Positions 35,281-48,300 of a stretch of DNA of 64,000 nucleotides are shown piece by piece. Under the pieces are notes generated by a model. The model saw only the letters and a program-made list of their open reading frames with translations, was not told the DNA's origin and searched no databases. The stretch is from Calliphora vicina (Eukaryota > Arthropoda > Insecta > Diptera > Calliphoridae). Position 1 is the stretch's first letter; every line of letters starts with the position of its first letter. Both the position numbers and the translations under genes were made by a program. The stretch lies in the NCBI RefSeq assembly GCF_958450345.1, contig NC_088781.1, positions 47,913,357-47,977,356 of the forward strand, given 5' to 3'.

Positions 35281-36030
35281 GTGCAGTAAGATTTTCTGCC
35301 ACTGGATGCTGGATATCCAGAACTTATGAACATGGAAGGATACTATATTTGCTTTCCTCGCTCCTAAACCAAAACTCTGATTATGTAACGCTCCTCACGA
35401 TCTTCAAAGTTATTATTCCTTCCAGACAGGAATAGAGGCGGGGTAACCAAGATGAATTGTGGCTTTAGATCTGGTGTTTTCTGTGATGGGCTTGGGAAAA
35501 GATTCTCAGTACGTCTTCCGGATAAAAACAGCGTGTTTTAGGCTGATAAATTGGTGTTCAGGGATGCGTATAAAATCTCACGCGAAATGAATATTTATGG
35601 GAGTACCGGCATTTTCATCGTCAGTCACGAGGCACTTAATTCATATACTACGACATCTATCTAAGTCAGACAATGTAAAGTAGAACTGATTATGCTAGGT
35701 TGAGCAAGCAGTTAGCCTCCTTTAAATGTAATAGATACAGCATCTATTGCAATATCGCTTGAGACCATTAAAAGCGAAATCTTCAGGCACTATTTTCGGA
35801 AAGCAAACCGGCGGAAAATTGTGGCAAACATACCATAAGAAATGCAGTATACAATTCTTTCATAGGAAACGGAAGGACATTTCGAGGCTAATAGCAGTGC
35901 AAACTGGTCACTGGACGATCAATAAGCATGCAAGCAGACTCTGACTTTGCTTCAACAAACACTAGCATCTGATTTTGAATGTCCGGATTTTAATTTTTTG
36001 AGTTACAGATTTCTGAAAATACATATGTAT
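35281..36030 (+). mobile_element. LINE fragment with RNase H segment
   Basis: Plus-strand translation shows GFRSGVFCDGLGKRFSVRLPD with NSVF (RNase H, compare FRLPDQCSVIQAE near 1305), then SLETIKSEIFRHYFRKANRR and a degenerate tail to about 36000. Stops are frequent. It is more diverged than the copy at 280-2160 and may be a different subfamily. Confidence 0.55.
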
Positions 36031-36429
36031 ACTGAATTATCTCTCTGAGACATTGAGTAACATACTGTGTCGTATATTCAATACCTGAATGCGGCAAGTT
36101 CAAACTAGGGCTCTTGTCACTAGCATCTGGACATCTAGTTATTCACTGATCTCATGAGTGGTGTGGTCTTATCACAATGGAATCATATATACTCTACTTG
36201 ATTACTTGTGTTTACGAGCTACCACGTAAACCAACCAATGACCAACAAAACCTAAATTGTAGCATAACAAACATTTAATATAAGAGAATGATTTGAAATA
36301 AAATTAATTTTAAAATATGATTGAGAATAATAGCTTTCAGAAAAGCTGATTTTATATTAACTTAATCCTCGCTGAACCAAAGAGAATGCTAGTACTGGGA
36401 TATTTAGGTAATGGATGGAAGAAAACTGA

Positions 36430-37990
36430 AATTTGTTGTTGTTTTGTAGCAGCATGAACAATTTTACAATATTTAATCTGGGGGTTCTGCAAGATCAAGT
36501 CCAAGAAATTGTGCTATGCTGGGTGGGTCCTTAAATCCATTGGACGTAGTGAAGAAGGGCTGGCTGGACAGCTGAAAATATGAAGGGTATCATGGGGACC
36601 CTGACCACCTGCTGGACATAAGTTGACGACGGGGATCAGAAGGCATTAAGCCTGTTGCTCCATCCTGATCTTAGTTGTGCCAGAACGACTCTTGTTTTAC
36701 GTCGCATAATCTTATTGGCGTCTGCTGTCGGTTGTGGGTGACTTCCAAGTTCATGCGATATCCTGCTATCGCGGAATTAATGGCGTCTCTATGAATGTCG
36801 TTCAAAGCTGTCATATACGAGCTGCGATCAAATAGATCCTGGACATACCACTGTGTGCTCTCCTCGTATTTTCTAAGGTCCTGTTTGACATGCCTTGGGG
36901 GAGACTCCAACTTTGTGATGCTGAAGTTTGGGTGACTTCTCCGGTGACATCCCAAAAGGAACTGTTGCGTCAGCATGACGTTATGTTCCCTGACCGGTAG
37001 ATCCTTAGTTTCCTCGTGAAGATGGTGTTCGGAGGTAATATGGAGGCAGCCTGTGACGGTCCTTAAGGCTGCATTTTGACAGCTTTGTATATTTCTCCAC
37101 TGAATATCATTTAACGAAGGCGACCACACTGGAGCAGCATAGTTAACCATTGACCGGCCAATCGTCTTGTAGGTTGTATGTACCCCAAGTGCTGCCGGCT
37201 AGTACCTTGAGGACCTTGTTCCTATTTCACAGTTTATGCGTGATTGCAGTGGCGTGTGCTGAGGAGGTAAACGCTATCTAAAGAGACACCCAAGATTTTC
37301 GGTTAGTTCACTGTCGGAATTTGTACTTCGTCGACCATGATGCCTAAGTTGAGTTTTACCTCCTTCGTCCAGATTGTTGCCGATGACTTCGTTGGTGATA
37401 GCTATAGGCTGCGTGCAGTGAAGAAATTGTGGAGTTCGTTGAGATAACCATTTACAAAACCGTAAAGCTCATCAACGTTGGGACCTGTCGCCAAGATGAT
37501 TCAGTCGTCCGTATAAGTGGTAACTTCTACACCCTGTGGGCACTGGGAGTTTAGAGAGGTAGTAGTTAAACAGGAGCGGCGACAGGACCCCGCCCTGAGG
37601 GTCCCTTTGGTTAAATCTACGGGGTTTTGAGCATTTGTCTCTAAACTCCAAGAACGACTGCCTACCACTCAGATAATTCACTATCCATATCTTCGTGTTG
37701 TTGGACATTGCGGACTGCGGGATGTCCTGGAAGAGTGTGCTGTGAATGACAGAGTCGAAGGTCTTCGACAGGTCAAGTGCCACTAGAACAGTGCGTTCAA
37801 AAGGCTTCTGGTGGTTTAAGCCCTGTGAGATCTGAGTGACTACGGCGGATAATGCTGTGGTGGTGCTTTGCATCTTACGGAATCCATTCTGGTGAGGAGC
37901 TGCTGGTAGTTGTGTGGAATTTGTGAAAAATTACATTCTCTATCTCCTGTACGCCGTTGAGAATCTTCAAAGTGGACCAAATGCTTTAAA
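36430..37990 (-). mobile_element. Non-LTR retrotransposon (LINE), RT and 3' end, decayed
   Basis: Minus strand: HQKPFERTVLVALDLSKTFD and GGVLSPLLFNYYLSKLP are RT motifs (37,860-37,540), but the YADD box region is disrupted. The C-terminal part at 37,150-36,671 reads NYAAPVWSPSLNDIQWRNIQ, ALRTVTGCLHIT, LPVREHNVMLTQQFLLG and HRRSHPNF. The 3' end lies near 36,430, in a TTGTTGTTGTTTTGTAGCAG motif seen at LINE tails in flies. A related fragment forms the first 207 bases of the window. Confidence 0.8.
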
Positions 37991-39940
37991 TACCAGACAT
38001 CATAATTTTTGGTGAAATACATTCAAACAAATGAAACATGATTCGTTGAATCATCGATCGTATGCACATGATCGTATTCGGTGATGATCTACATTATGCA
38101 TATCGTTCGTGTTCTTCTTTATGAAAAATTCATCAGCAAAATAATCAATGGAATGGGTGTTCGATATAGATGATCAGTTACCAATAATGATATAGAGTAG
38201 AAAAAAAAACGAAGATTTGTGATACCCGTGCTTTAGTCATGGACTCGTATGATGAAATCCAGACTATGACAATAAATTAGAGAACCATGCCAGATTCTAT
38301 CAAAATCCTTGAACATATTCGGAATCATCTGCTTACTATTTCCATATGGGTGACTAATGTCTCTTTTCTTCCTCTTAACAAGACACCAATAACAAATTAT
38401 AACATATTGAATTTATTCCTTCTGTTCATCAATTTGAATTCAAGGAAATTTCTTGAATTTTACACACTTCAATTAAGTTTTTGTTTTTATTTTTCTTAAA
38501 AATCATTCATCTTATTTTTGTTGTAGTAAAACTTAATTTGGCAAAATCCTCATACACAAATTTCAAGTCATTTTATCTTCCTTTCGTTTTGCAAATAAAG
38601 TTAATTTGACAGAACTCAATATAACGCATTCACGCGTTTAATAAGAAAAAAAGAAAAGAAGAAAATACACACATGATGCCACACACCGAAAACGAAATGA
38701 GGAGTCAAATAAAAAGGAACAACTGTTTTAAATTGCAAATCAAAAGGAAAGATTTTGGGAAATAAAACAGAAGACCCAAAAATAAAATCAATATATTTAA
38801 CCCTCTAAGGGCTGCAAATAACAGAGGCAAACAATTTATAAAAAAGAAACCATAAATTAAAAGTGTTCTAGATTGATACTTATATATTGTGATAAAATAT
38901 TAGAATGATGAATTTAGGGGATTACTTCAGTGTAATTTTAATAAAGTTTACTCAATTAAATATTCAACATTTTATGCATAACAATATGGTGTTATGGAAT
39001 CGACCAACCATTCAAAATATACAACCATGCAACAGATTCCTTCATTATTCAACAACAGATACCAAAAAAAAAAAAACACCATGAATAAAAAACCTGCCTA
39101 AGGATGTGAAATTTTCCATAAAATATACAGAATACAAATGAAAAACAAAAAAATTATGCAACACACAAGCTTTCAAAGTCTGATTGTGCAGACTTTAAGT
39201 ATAAATTAAGTTTTGTTTTCTATATTTCTCTCCTCGCTATCTTATTGTATATGATTTATACAATGAGAAGAAATTACAGTCAGCATCAATTGAAATAAGT
39301 GAGGTTGGAATAAACTTCTGTTAGGTTAGCTCTTGGTTGCGGAGTAATTGGAGTAGCGAATGTGATCATTTGATTTGAATTGTCTCACATGAAAGTGGCG
39401 GTAACAACTTAAGCAGGGAGAGTTAGTATATCTCACATGTAAACAGTATGAGTTGAGGTAGTCAATTGATTAAAAATAGTTGAGGGTTTTTGAAAGAAAG
39501 TGTATTATATAGAAATGTGTGGGCATCGGGATAAAATTACCTTATCTCATTAGAAAACATTCCCTCATAGTAACGATACGCAAACTACTGTCACCGATAA
39601 GATGCTTGGAACACTTTTAAATATTGATGGCAACTATTTATGACCAAATCGCGACAGAAGGCACTTAAATTTGGTTTAAATTGAGATATTTAGTTTGCAG
39701 TAAAGTCATATTTGAATTAATAGTGTTCTGGTTCTGGTTTTGATATTGTAAATTGAATTTAATCGAATGTTCTTCTGATTTGATTGTCCCTACTTGTTTC
39801 GTTAAAGATCCGAGTATTTGTTAACTAAGTAGTTAAAATCTTGACAGCCCTAAAAGACGAGGCAAAGAAGAGTTCTAGAAGTCTATATTATTGGAGAAAA
39901 ATTTAATATAATCAAATTAAAAAGACTAAAGGGCTATATA
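37991..39940. other. Intronic sequence, nothing recognised
   Basis: AT-rich, with A-runs near 39066. No coding or repeat-end signals recognised. Confidence 0.4.
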
Positions 39941-39949
39941 TATCCAAAA

Positions 39950-41121
39950 ATGATCCGATAATGATCAATAGCACTCCATCTCGTGCTTTATTTGTTATGC
40001 ACTGTATGCACTGGCTACCTGTATGCACTGGCTACCTGTATGCACTGGCTACTGGCTACCGATTGATCTCATGGCCAAACAATTGTTTATAAATTCGACG
40101 GTTAGGCTCAGTACTGTGGGAACATGGAAATCTGGATGTACCGGCCCTACAAATATTGACTATTGAACTCTCTTTTCCTTTATTGACAGACGCTTCTCTG
40201 TATCGATTGCTTGAGGTGTCTCTAGAGGACACGTTTTTTATCTATACAGACGGCTCCGAGTCCGCGTTTTCTGAAGGGGCATGTTTCAGGCTTGATCACC
40301 AATGTAGTGTAATTCAAGCTGAGATTTCAGCCATCAAAAGCGGAGTACTATAGGTTATTTGGTTTGAATATCCATATACAGTAAACCTGCTATTAAATCC
40401 CTCTCTTAACGAGATGGCGAGTCATTCTAACCTGGTGTACTCGGCAATACTATAGCGGATGAACTGTCCATAACTCGGAATATTGTAAATCACTCTTACA
40501 GCGTAAGTTTTTTTAGCTCAGATGGTCTAGTTTGAAAAATTGCTCTGTATCGAGGCTTACATGTCCCGTTTAGGTAATGTCCCTTACGGGCTTGGCAACG
40601 AATTTTGATAGCCATGCTTAGGGCACTGTTTAATTGGTGCGAATGCTAGGAGACTGAACACTTCTTATAATGACTTCTATAGAAGTTGTCAAGACGAAGA
40701 CGAGGAGGAAACGGTTGAACACCTCCTCTGTCTTTACCCTGCTCTATCGGAAACCTGGACTACGACAATGGGTAGTTATCGTATACACGGCTTAGAGTAT
40801 TATCGGGAGTGGATGTTAGAACAGAGGATTCGTTTATTGGATTTGTGCATTCGTTTATATCATCACCCCTTTCTGACACGTGAAGGAAATTTGGAGAACC
40901 TCAACATGATTGTTTAGGGTATCACAAATTAATATTGAAAAACTCGTATCTAACGTATTCGAAACCAAAAGCGTCGGAAACTCCCACTTTAGTGGTACCT
41001 TTGAATGACTATTGAACACGTTTGAAGAGATGCCACATACAATATGTTTCATGTTTCGTTTCAAACTCTGATAGGCTTGGCCTATAATTGAATGAATATG
41101 AATTGAAAATGTAGCTGTCAT
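39950..41121 (+). mobile_element. RNase H-type LINE, second copy, decayed
   Basis: Collinear with 950-2100: ATAGCACTCCATCTCGTGCT (RT end), FIYTDGSESAF and CFRLDHQCSVIQAEISAIK (RNase H, about 40,235-40,350), and a Cys/His tail EEETVEHLLCLYPAL (about 40,700-40,740). Large internal deletions remove the RNase H second half. The stretch after about 40,900 resembles LINE 3' sequence shared with 47,570-47,640. A 17-bp segment is locally triplicated at 40004-40053. Confidence 0.7.
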
Positions 41122-41249
41122 CTACAAAGGATGACAAAAAGGAGCCTTGAGGTACTGCTGAATGAATATTGAACTCGTTTGAACATATCCCAAATACAAA
41201 AGCAATACCTTACCAAAAGGTTTTACTCATCCAAAAACACTACTTCACT

Positions 41250-41530
41250 TTAGCCACAATAGTGTATGGAACGACATCTACTTTCCGATAGGAAGACTAG
41301 CAGGTCTTCCGTAATCCTACCCTTACGAAAGCCATACTGTCGGTCACAAAGTAAATAGTTTGGCACCAAATTAAATAGAAGGTAGTCCCTGGACAGGATC
41401 AAAATCAGGGAATTGTTGAATGAAAAAAAAAAAAGTTGCGGTGATGAATGAGGAGGCAATCGATCCCTTTTCTGCAAGATGGCTGTACAGCAGAAACTAA
41501 AGGATACTGCACAAGACAGGTGGACCAATG
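41250..41530 (-). mobile_element. LINE RT fragment (fingers/palm start), copy 1 of 3
   Basis: Minus strand reads LLCDRQYGFRKGRITEDLLV, the conserved QYGFRKGRST.DLL box of jockey/BS-type reverse transcriptases, on an open stretch of 92 codons. Confidence 0.7.
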
Positions 41531-41559
41531 AAACTTCCTGTGCTACAACGAGGTCGAGG

Positions 41560-41950
41560 CCGTATATAATGCCAGCAGGACGAATCTACTTATGGAATTC
41601 CGTCGTGAGCAAATAAGGCTAATTGTCTCCTTTATTACAGAACACTGTATAATTGGGACACATGTCATAATGAAGAAGATGAGGACACAGTGTCTCACCT
41701 ATTCTGACAATGCCCGGCTCTGACAAACCTGAAGAACGCATCTTCGGCATCCCATTAATATCATGCTTGGATGAGCTATCAAGGATAAATATTAGACGAA
41801 TCTACTCCTTCATTAGGGAATCTGGTTGGTTTAAATCGGAGACAACGGAAGTATTATAAATATCCTGCTGTTTACCCCTTAGATATCATAATGGACCCAA
41901 TTGAGCTTATTGACGAGTGGATGCCCATGGAACCTAACATAACCTAGTTT
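41560..41950 (+). mobile_element. RNase H-type LINE 3' tail, third copy
   Basis: Plus strand shows TEHCIIGTH, HNEEDEDTVSHLF and CPALTNL, the same Cys/His tail as at 1800-2050. It ends in ACCTAACATAACCTA at about 41,948, a likely 3' terminus. Confidence 0.65.
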
Positions 41951-42149
41951 TCCATACTCTCCAAATATTTGGAAAGTTCTAAACAAATTGGAAGTGGCAC
42001 AAAATTCTCAAGGTTGGTAGTTTTCTGACAAGGGAATACAGAGTTTTAAACAATTGCTAATGGATGAATTTCCTTCGAGGGTTACTGCTTCAAAATCAGT
42101 GCCTGAGACTAATGTGTGATGAGACTGGATAAAATTCTTTTAGGCGTAC

Positions 42150-42640
42150 TGAGCTCAAATATATGGACAGTAAGGAAGGTTAGCAAGTCTTCCGCAGAGT
42201 TTATACTACGAAAGTCATACTGCCAGTCGCTATAAATTAAAAGAGAATATTTAACAAGATGGTAGTTTATCATACCCTTTCATGATTCTATTCTAAGCCT
42301 CTCCTTTTGGAATAGGCGTTACATTAGAAACCTTACAATACATTGACTAATCTCTGATAAGATATAAAGAGTTGTATAGGTTTGGTAATGGATGAGCTAC
42401 CGCTGAAGAGCACTGATTCGAAATTAATGCCAGAAACTTCTTTGTGTTGAGCTATGCTAAAATCCTGTGAACAGCAAATTTTGGATCATTTAACAGCGTG
42501 GATAGATTTCCGATTGGAATGCTAGCATTGCTTCCGTAGGACTTCTCTTACGAAAGTCATTCTCTCGGTCGCTAAGTAAATTGTTGGTCACTAAGTTAAT
42601 TGTTGGCTTACGTTGAAGAGCACTATTTTCAGATCACACC
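42150..42640 (-). mobile_element. LINE RT fragments, copies 2 and 3
   Basis: The box seen at 41,270-41,350 (AGCAAGTCTTCCG..TACGAAAGTCATACTG) recurs at about 42,180-42,230 and 42,525-42,575 in the same orientation, each followed by a TCGCTA(A)GTAAA-like segment. Confidence 0.55.
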
Positions 42641-43595
42641 ACTGCTGAAATCCTTTTAACAGCACGAGTTCGAAATAATATATTTCGTATAGTTACTGTT
42701 ACTCTTGCAAATGCGAGAGGAAAGTGATTGTTTGCTTTTTCAAATGGGTCAGCGAATCTTTGATCGTCATTAAATGGGTAGAAACTATCATTATTAAACT
42801 AATGACAAGAGACTTTTACTAACATGGAGAGCAGTAAAAACGTTAGCACTAAGACTCTGAGCAGAAAGAGCTTTTTCGAGCTTTCGGCGTTGTCTAATCG
42901 AAGATTTAGATACTTTTAATACTCAGCATTAAATGATATCCAAGAAACCATTTTACTTTCATGCAGTTCTAGGAGACAGTACCGAACTAGTTATTTTACC
43001 CATCATTTAGGGTGGGAGCTAGTTACTAAAATAGCCACGAGACTAGTCTAGGTAGGCATTGCATTGGTTAAATAGCGTTAGTTACCTTACTAGCTTTGTA
43101 ACTGGCTACTTGATCAGCTACTTGACTAGTTATTTTAACACGTACATGTCCTAAGGAGTGACCATCTGATAGCTGATCGAAAGTATTCAACGCTTCTGGT
43201 GGGTAAAATAAAGTGCAGTACAGAAAAAAGTTTGAAGTAAGAGACACTAAAGTTACTATTGACATGGGATATCAGATACTTAAGCAAAAATAAAAATAAA
43301 CAGTATGAAAATTATAAAACAAGTTTGTACGAATTACTCACTCCAGATTACTTAGAGACACTTAAGTGTCAATTGTCCTCACGCTAGATTACTTGGGATG
43401 TATAAAGTAACCAATTGCCTTCTCTCTGTGCTACAAAGTGCACACACGTGTCAAATGACCAAAATATATAAATTGGAGTCAGCCAAGTGATAAGACATTT
43501 GTGACAATTACTGTATTTAAGGGATACATTGCTGGGAAGAGTTTGTTCGCACTTGACACACAAGCCTTTTCATGTTATGAAAGGTTCTACGATAT
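42641..43595. other. Intronic sequence with ACTAGTTATTTTA motifs
   Basis: ACTAGTTATTTTA occurs at about 42,978 and 43,124 within a CTAG-rich stretch. No element assigned. Confidence 0.4.
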
Positions 43596-43943
43596 TGTTA
43601 CGTTTTAACCTTTTCAAAACGTTTGGTTTATTTTCTTTAAATAAACCGGATACTTTTGATTGCAAATAAAAGCCGTTTAGTAGTTTGAAAATTGTAACAA
43701 CTCTTTATTTATTTAAAATGTACAACAATAGAATTAAATAGTCACTCAATGTTCTCAGAAATACAGACACTTTATAATGTACACCTCTGCCACTATTTAT
43801 AACACTGTCATCTGCCACACAATCTGTACTCTAGATTGTTCTTTAACTGTCAAAATTCGAATATTCTAGATCTTACTAATACATACGCCATCTGTGGTGT
43901 ACTTTCTACAATGTTCTTTAACTGAATATTCGAATTCGAATAC
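43596..43943 (-). repeat. Solo LTR of the gypsy-type family (approximate right end)
   Basis: Begins TGTTACGTTTTAACCTTTTC and proceeds through AATAAACCGGATACTTTTGA and AACTCTTTATTTATTTAAA, the reverse complement of the LTR near 33,100-33,397. It probably ends in ACA at 43,943. No internal coding region on either side and no clear target duplication. Confidence 0.65.
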
Positions 43944-44163
43944 AGCGTTGCCAACTTACGATCAAATCAACTGAAAGCTTTTATTTAATAATGCCCACAG
44001 ATATTTTACAGTTTGCTATTACAGCACTGTTATTTGAAAGCATTATGATATTTTTAAATCAGCCCGTAAAATCGTTATATTTGAATTCAAGTACAATTTC
44101 GTAGCAATATTAAGCTGTACGTTACGAAGTTCGGGTAAAGAAAAGGCGACCAAAATGGTACTA

Positions 44164-44194
44164 AGAAAGAAAGAAAGAAAGAAAGAAAGAAAAA

Positions 44195-44238
<44 letters not shown>

Positions 44239-44239
44239 G

Positions 44240-44326
<87 letters not shown>

Positions 44327-44329
44327 AAA
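44164..44329. repeat. (GAAA)n microsatellite, ~165 bp
   Basis: About 41 GAAA units with a few interruptions. All long open frames across it are artefacts of the repeat. Confidence 0.97.
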
Positions 44330-45385
44330 TTGGATCCCAACAACACATAAAACAAAATATGGCTCTTTCATTATTTGCGAATTTATTTGTTATGATCACT
44401 GAAATCACTAGTAACAACAATTTAACTGCGTGATAAGGTCTTTCCATCCTCTGATTGTATTTAAATGGAATCACTCATATCCTTAGAAATTCGTAATAAA
44501 TTTTTGATTGTTTTTGATTTCAGATATGATCATGAATTCGAAATGATCGCGAACGTACATATTTTTATTTCGGGAATTGTTCAACATTCTACCAAATTTA
44601 TTTAACAAACAACAGTACTATTTAAAACATTGTTAACCAAACTCTCACAACAATAGATTTGCTTCGTATTATAGTGTTACCATGTGTGTACATTGAACCA
44701 AATTTCTTTTGAAAATATCCTTCACTGGCAACACATGTAAAATAACTCATGTTCGTTTTTTAATTTCGGTTTCACATATATAAGAAACTCACACATAGAC
44801 GGTGCCCGCGGGCGTACTGCTGGATACCAATGATTTAAAACTTATTCCTCTCTATTCAATTGACGTACAGGGTACTAAATAAAATTCAACCTACTACCTC
44901 ATACTTAAACTTGGTACATATGTATGTATGTAGAAATATCGCTATAAGTGACATCCAGTGAAGAATATAATGCTTCATTTGAGTGTTTCTCTACAACGCC
45001 AAAGAAGTGTAGTGCTAAAAAAGTAGAAAATTAATGAGATTTATTATTGTACCAGTAAAAAGATAAATGTCTTTTCATTTATATCTACAAAAAAGAATAC
45101 AAAAAACCCCAAACGAATAAAATCTAAATGATTGACATTATAAAGATACGAAGGTGTTCTTCATCCTATTATTCTCTTTTCTTATTTTATCTTTTTCAAT
45201 ATACCAATATTCGAAAATTCCTATAGATATATTTACGTACCTACATAGAAAATGTTATTTATTTGAGTATAAATAAGTGTTTTTAATAAGAAAAACTTTG
45301 TCTACCTTCAAAGGAATAGCTACAAACGGAGGCAATGAAGTATGTAATGATTCCTTTTTTCTTTTGGCTTCCAAATTTTTTGTTA
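44330..45385. other. Intronic sequence, nothing recognised
   Basis: No gene or element ends recognised. Confidence 0.4.
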
Positions 45386-46260
45386 CTAGCATAACCCGGT
45401 GCACTTCGCTACCCCTACCCTAGTAAAATTAAAAAAAAAATATGAATGAAAATACGAAAATAACACATACAAAATTTGAGAATCTCAATTGATATTCACT
45501 TGATATTCGATCCCACTTCCACTGCTCCGATCCCACCCATTTTTAAACCTTTTATGTAAATATCAAGCTTTACTTTAACTTTCATTTATAAGGGAGGGGT
45601 CATTCCTACTAAGCCGATCATGCTTAGCTAAACTTCGAACAGGGAACAGAAATAAATTCGTTTTATCTAACCTCCGTAGAATGGTAATGAATTGATTGAT
45701 ACAGAGTTTAAATTATTTTAGAATAATAGTTCTCTAGATATTCAAAATTAATTATTTACTTTGTGCCACAATCACTAATGCAATCCCGACCATTTTCAGC
45801 CAATCTGTGTAAAATGGTAAGAGAGCTATGCGGACAAAGTTTGAAGAACCTTACAAATATTATGACTCACTTCCTCCCATTTTGTGTGCTATGCCCTCTA
45901 ATCTAATTCCGTCTATATTCAGCTAAACTCCGCACAGTAATAAGAAATTATTACTCTATAAGTTTAAACACTTTTACAATTACAATCAAAATTTATTATA
46001 TACTTTGTATAGCGTGTGCCACGCCCACTATTCCAATCCCGAACAATTTCAGCGAAATTATGCAAAATTATAAAAGAACCATTTAGACTTAGTTTGAAGA
46101 ATCTTGCAATTATAGTTCACAAAATATTTAGAAATAACAGGCGACTCACCATTTTTTCCGACCCGTCCCATTTTTGATTAAACTTCATGCAGTGATAAGT
46201 AATTGATTCGTATGAAGTTTGAAAACCGTCACAATTATAGTTCTGCACATATTATAAAAT
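45386..46260 (-). mobile_element. Helentron-like fragment with degenerate ~120-bp internal repeats
   Basis: The left end ACTAGCATAACCCGGTGCAC, then TTCGCTACCCC, is close to the terminus at 56,074 (ACTAGCTGACCCGGTGCGC). Inside, a module with CCCGA..TTTCAGC and a following AGTTTGAA box recurs near 45,615, 45,787, 45,907, 46,035 and 46,170. The other terminus was not found. Confidence 0.55.
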
Positions 46261-46294
46261 AACTATTTACTCATGTACAATTACATATTTACCC

Positions 46295-46373
46295 CCATAT
46301 GCATAAACAAATTTTGAATGGAAATTTAGTTTTATAAACCTTTGATAAATTTAAAAATTGTTTATGCATATGG
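46295..46373. repeat. Foldback with ~20-bp arms
   Basis: CCATATGCATAAACAAATTT at 46295 is inverted at 46353-46372 (AAAATTGTTTATGCATATGG), one mismatch, spacer about 37 bases. Confidence 0.7.
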
Positions 46374-47194
46374 AAGTTAGAAAATAAAAAAAAACACCTT
46401 CAAAATACATATATTATTGTGACTTTAAATTACTAAAGTCTTCTTCTTTGTTTTCTATAACAACTCTCACTTAAAACAGAGCGAAATCAATACGGTTTAA
46501 TTGTTTCTCTTATTTATTTACAACAACAAATTGAACAAACACGCCTTGCTTTGTTTACTTTTTAGCTTAAGGTTCACATGTACACGTTTTTGCATATGTG
46601 TTAGTAACATCTTTAAACGCATATAACTCCTAAAAAACTGAACCAATTTCAATAAAATATATATTCTGCACTTCTGTGAATAAATCCCTTTAAAATGGTA
46701 TATTGATTGCCCAAATTGAATGTATAATGTGAGCGTAAAAGGGGTCTAAAGAAATCGACTTGCCTATTAATATTATGATAAGCATAAAAAAAGACAAACT
46801 TACTTTTTTTATTACTTATTTGTGTATATTTTACCTTTCGGTTTGGTTTCTTTTTTACGTTGCTTGCCTCATTTATTGTTTGAGATTTATGAAATGGAAA
46901 AATCTAGCAAAGTATTTTAATTGTACATATTTGTTTGGGATGGAATTGTGCCAGAAAATAATGAAACATATGTAGATTTTTCCTGTGGTTTAGTTATGTG
47001 CCTTTCTTTACTTATAAATGATGAAGGTTTATCAAATTTTGGCATTTTTGTGAAGCAAATATTTGTAAGATTTATAAAGTTTATATGAATAATATATTTT
47101 ATTTTAATTTAGGTCTCATGTTAGGTATGTTTACTTTTTTCTCATACTTTTTTAAATGCCGAAATTTTGTCCATAAAATATAAGGTATTTTTTT
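46374..47194. other. Intronic sequence, nothing recognised
   Basis: No element ends recognised. Confidence 0.4.
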
Positions 47195-47300
47195 TACAGC
47201 CACCACTAAAAATGGGGGCTATACTGATTTTGTCATTCCGTTTGTAACACATTGAAATATTTGTATATATTCTGTGATGTTAGTATATATATTATGTGTT
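47195..47300 (+). repeat. DINE-like repeat, left-end fragment
   Basis: GCCACCACTAAAAATGGGGG, then GATTTTGTCATTCCGTTTGT and TATATATTCTG, matches the left end of the repeat at 49497 (TTTGTCATTCCGTTTGTAA). It is truncated afterwards. Confidence 0.6.
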
Positions 47301-48300
47301 CTGTGCTTACGCTTTAGCCTCAGAAAACAGAAGAAACTTAGAAGAAAATCTGTCAATAAAAGCATAGTTTCTAGATGTGATTTTCTACTGTTTATATACG
47401 GTTACAATAACACCAATATTCACAATATGTGCTATACGGGAAGTCGATCCATTCCATCTTTATATAAAAGACTACGCTCAATATTAGTGAACTCGGACAC
47501 TCATCTTTAATATCTCTCCTACTCTACTGCTTATTTTACCTTATATATTATTTTGCAGATGACAGCAACATTTGCCATTCATATTCATTCAGTTATAGAC
47601 CAAGCCTCTCGGAGAATGGGGCAATGAGGCACAGAATATACAGAAGTGTCAAATTTGACGTTTAAAAAACGCCAAATCAGATGTTAGGGCAGTTCTCATA
47701 AAAAGAGATAGCAATATATTTTGTACTACAATATCAGTGATGTGTTAAAGCAAAACGCTATATACAACACGAATTTGGTAGACAAAGAAATGTGAACAAA
47801 ACAAACAAATAAATTTGTAAGACAATTTTTTCGTAGTCTGTGGCACAAAATTTTTTAAAATGGAAAATTATAAAAATGTGTGTATTGTTTACGTGTAAAT
47901 TTAAATGAAACAAAATTCTTGGTTGTTTTTTACGTTTACAAAATAAAACTCCACATGTACAATGGCAATTAAAAGTGAAATATTACAAAAATAAATGATT
48001 GCATCAAACTAAATCGGAAAGAAATTGAATTATTGCGGCAGAAAATTAAGACTAAAACAAAATGAAAAGGGCAGTTACTAAAAATGAAACAAATATAGAA
48101 CTATATTATTTTCTGTCTCGTGACGCCTCTGTATACTTTGTGAATGAGGCAAAACATGAATGATTCCCTTAATAGGGACCTTGTGACAATCTCTGAATGG
48201 GGTTGTGCGAATAGGATCGCTTTGAACGCACGCTAGACTCAGTGTTGCATGTTGAAACAAAAACGAACGACGGATCGTGACGCTTTACACCACCCATCTG
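47301..48300. other. Intronic sequence with a short LINE scrap
   Basis: ATTCATATTCATTCA and CCAAGCCT..C.GAG at about 47,578-47,625 match the inverse of 41,040-41,105. Otherwise nothing recognised. Confidence 0.4.

Noticed and set aside
44043..44474. Open frames of up to 143 codons (poly Phe-Leu-Ser or Lys-Glu-Arg)
   Set aside because: They are translations of the GAAA microsatellite in different frames.
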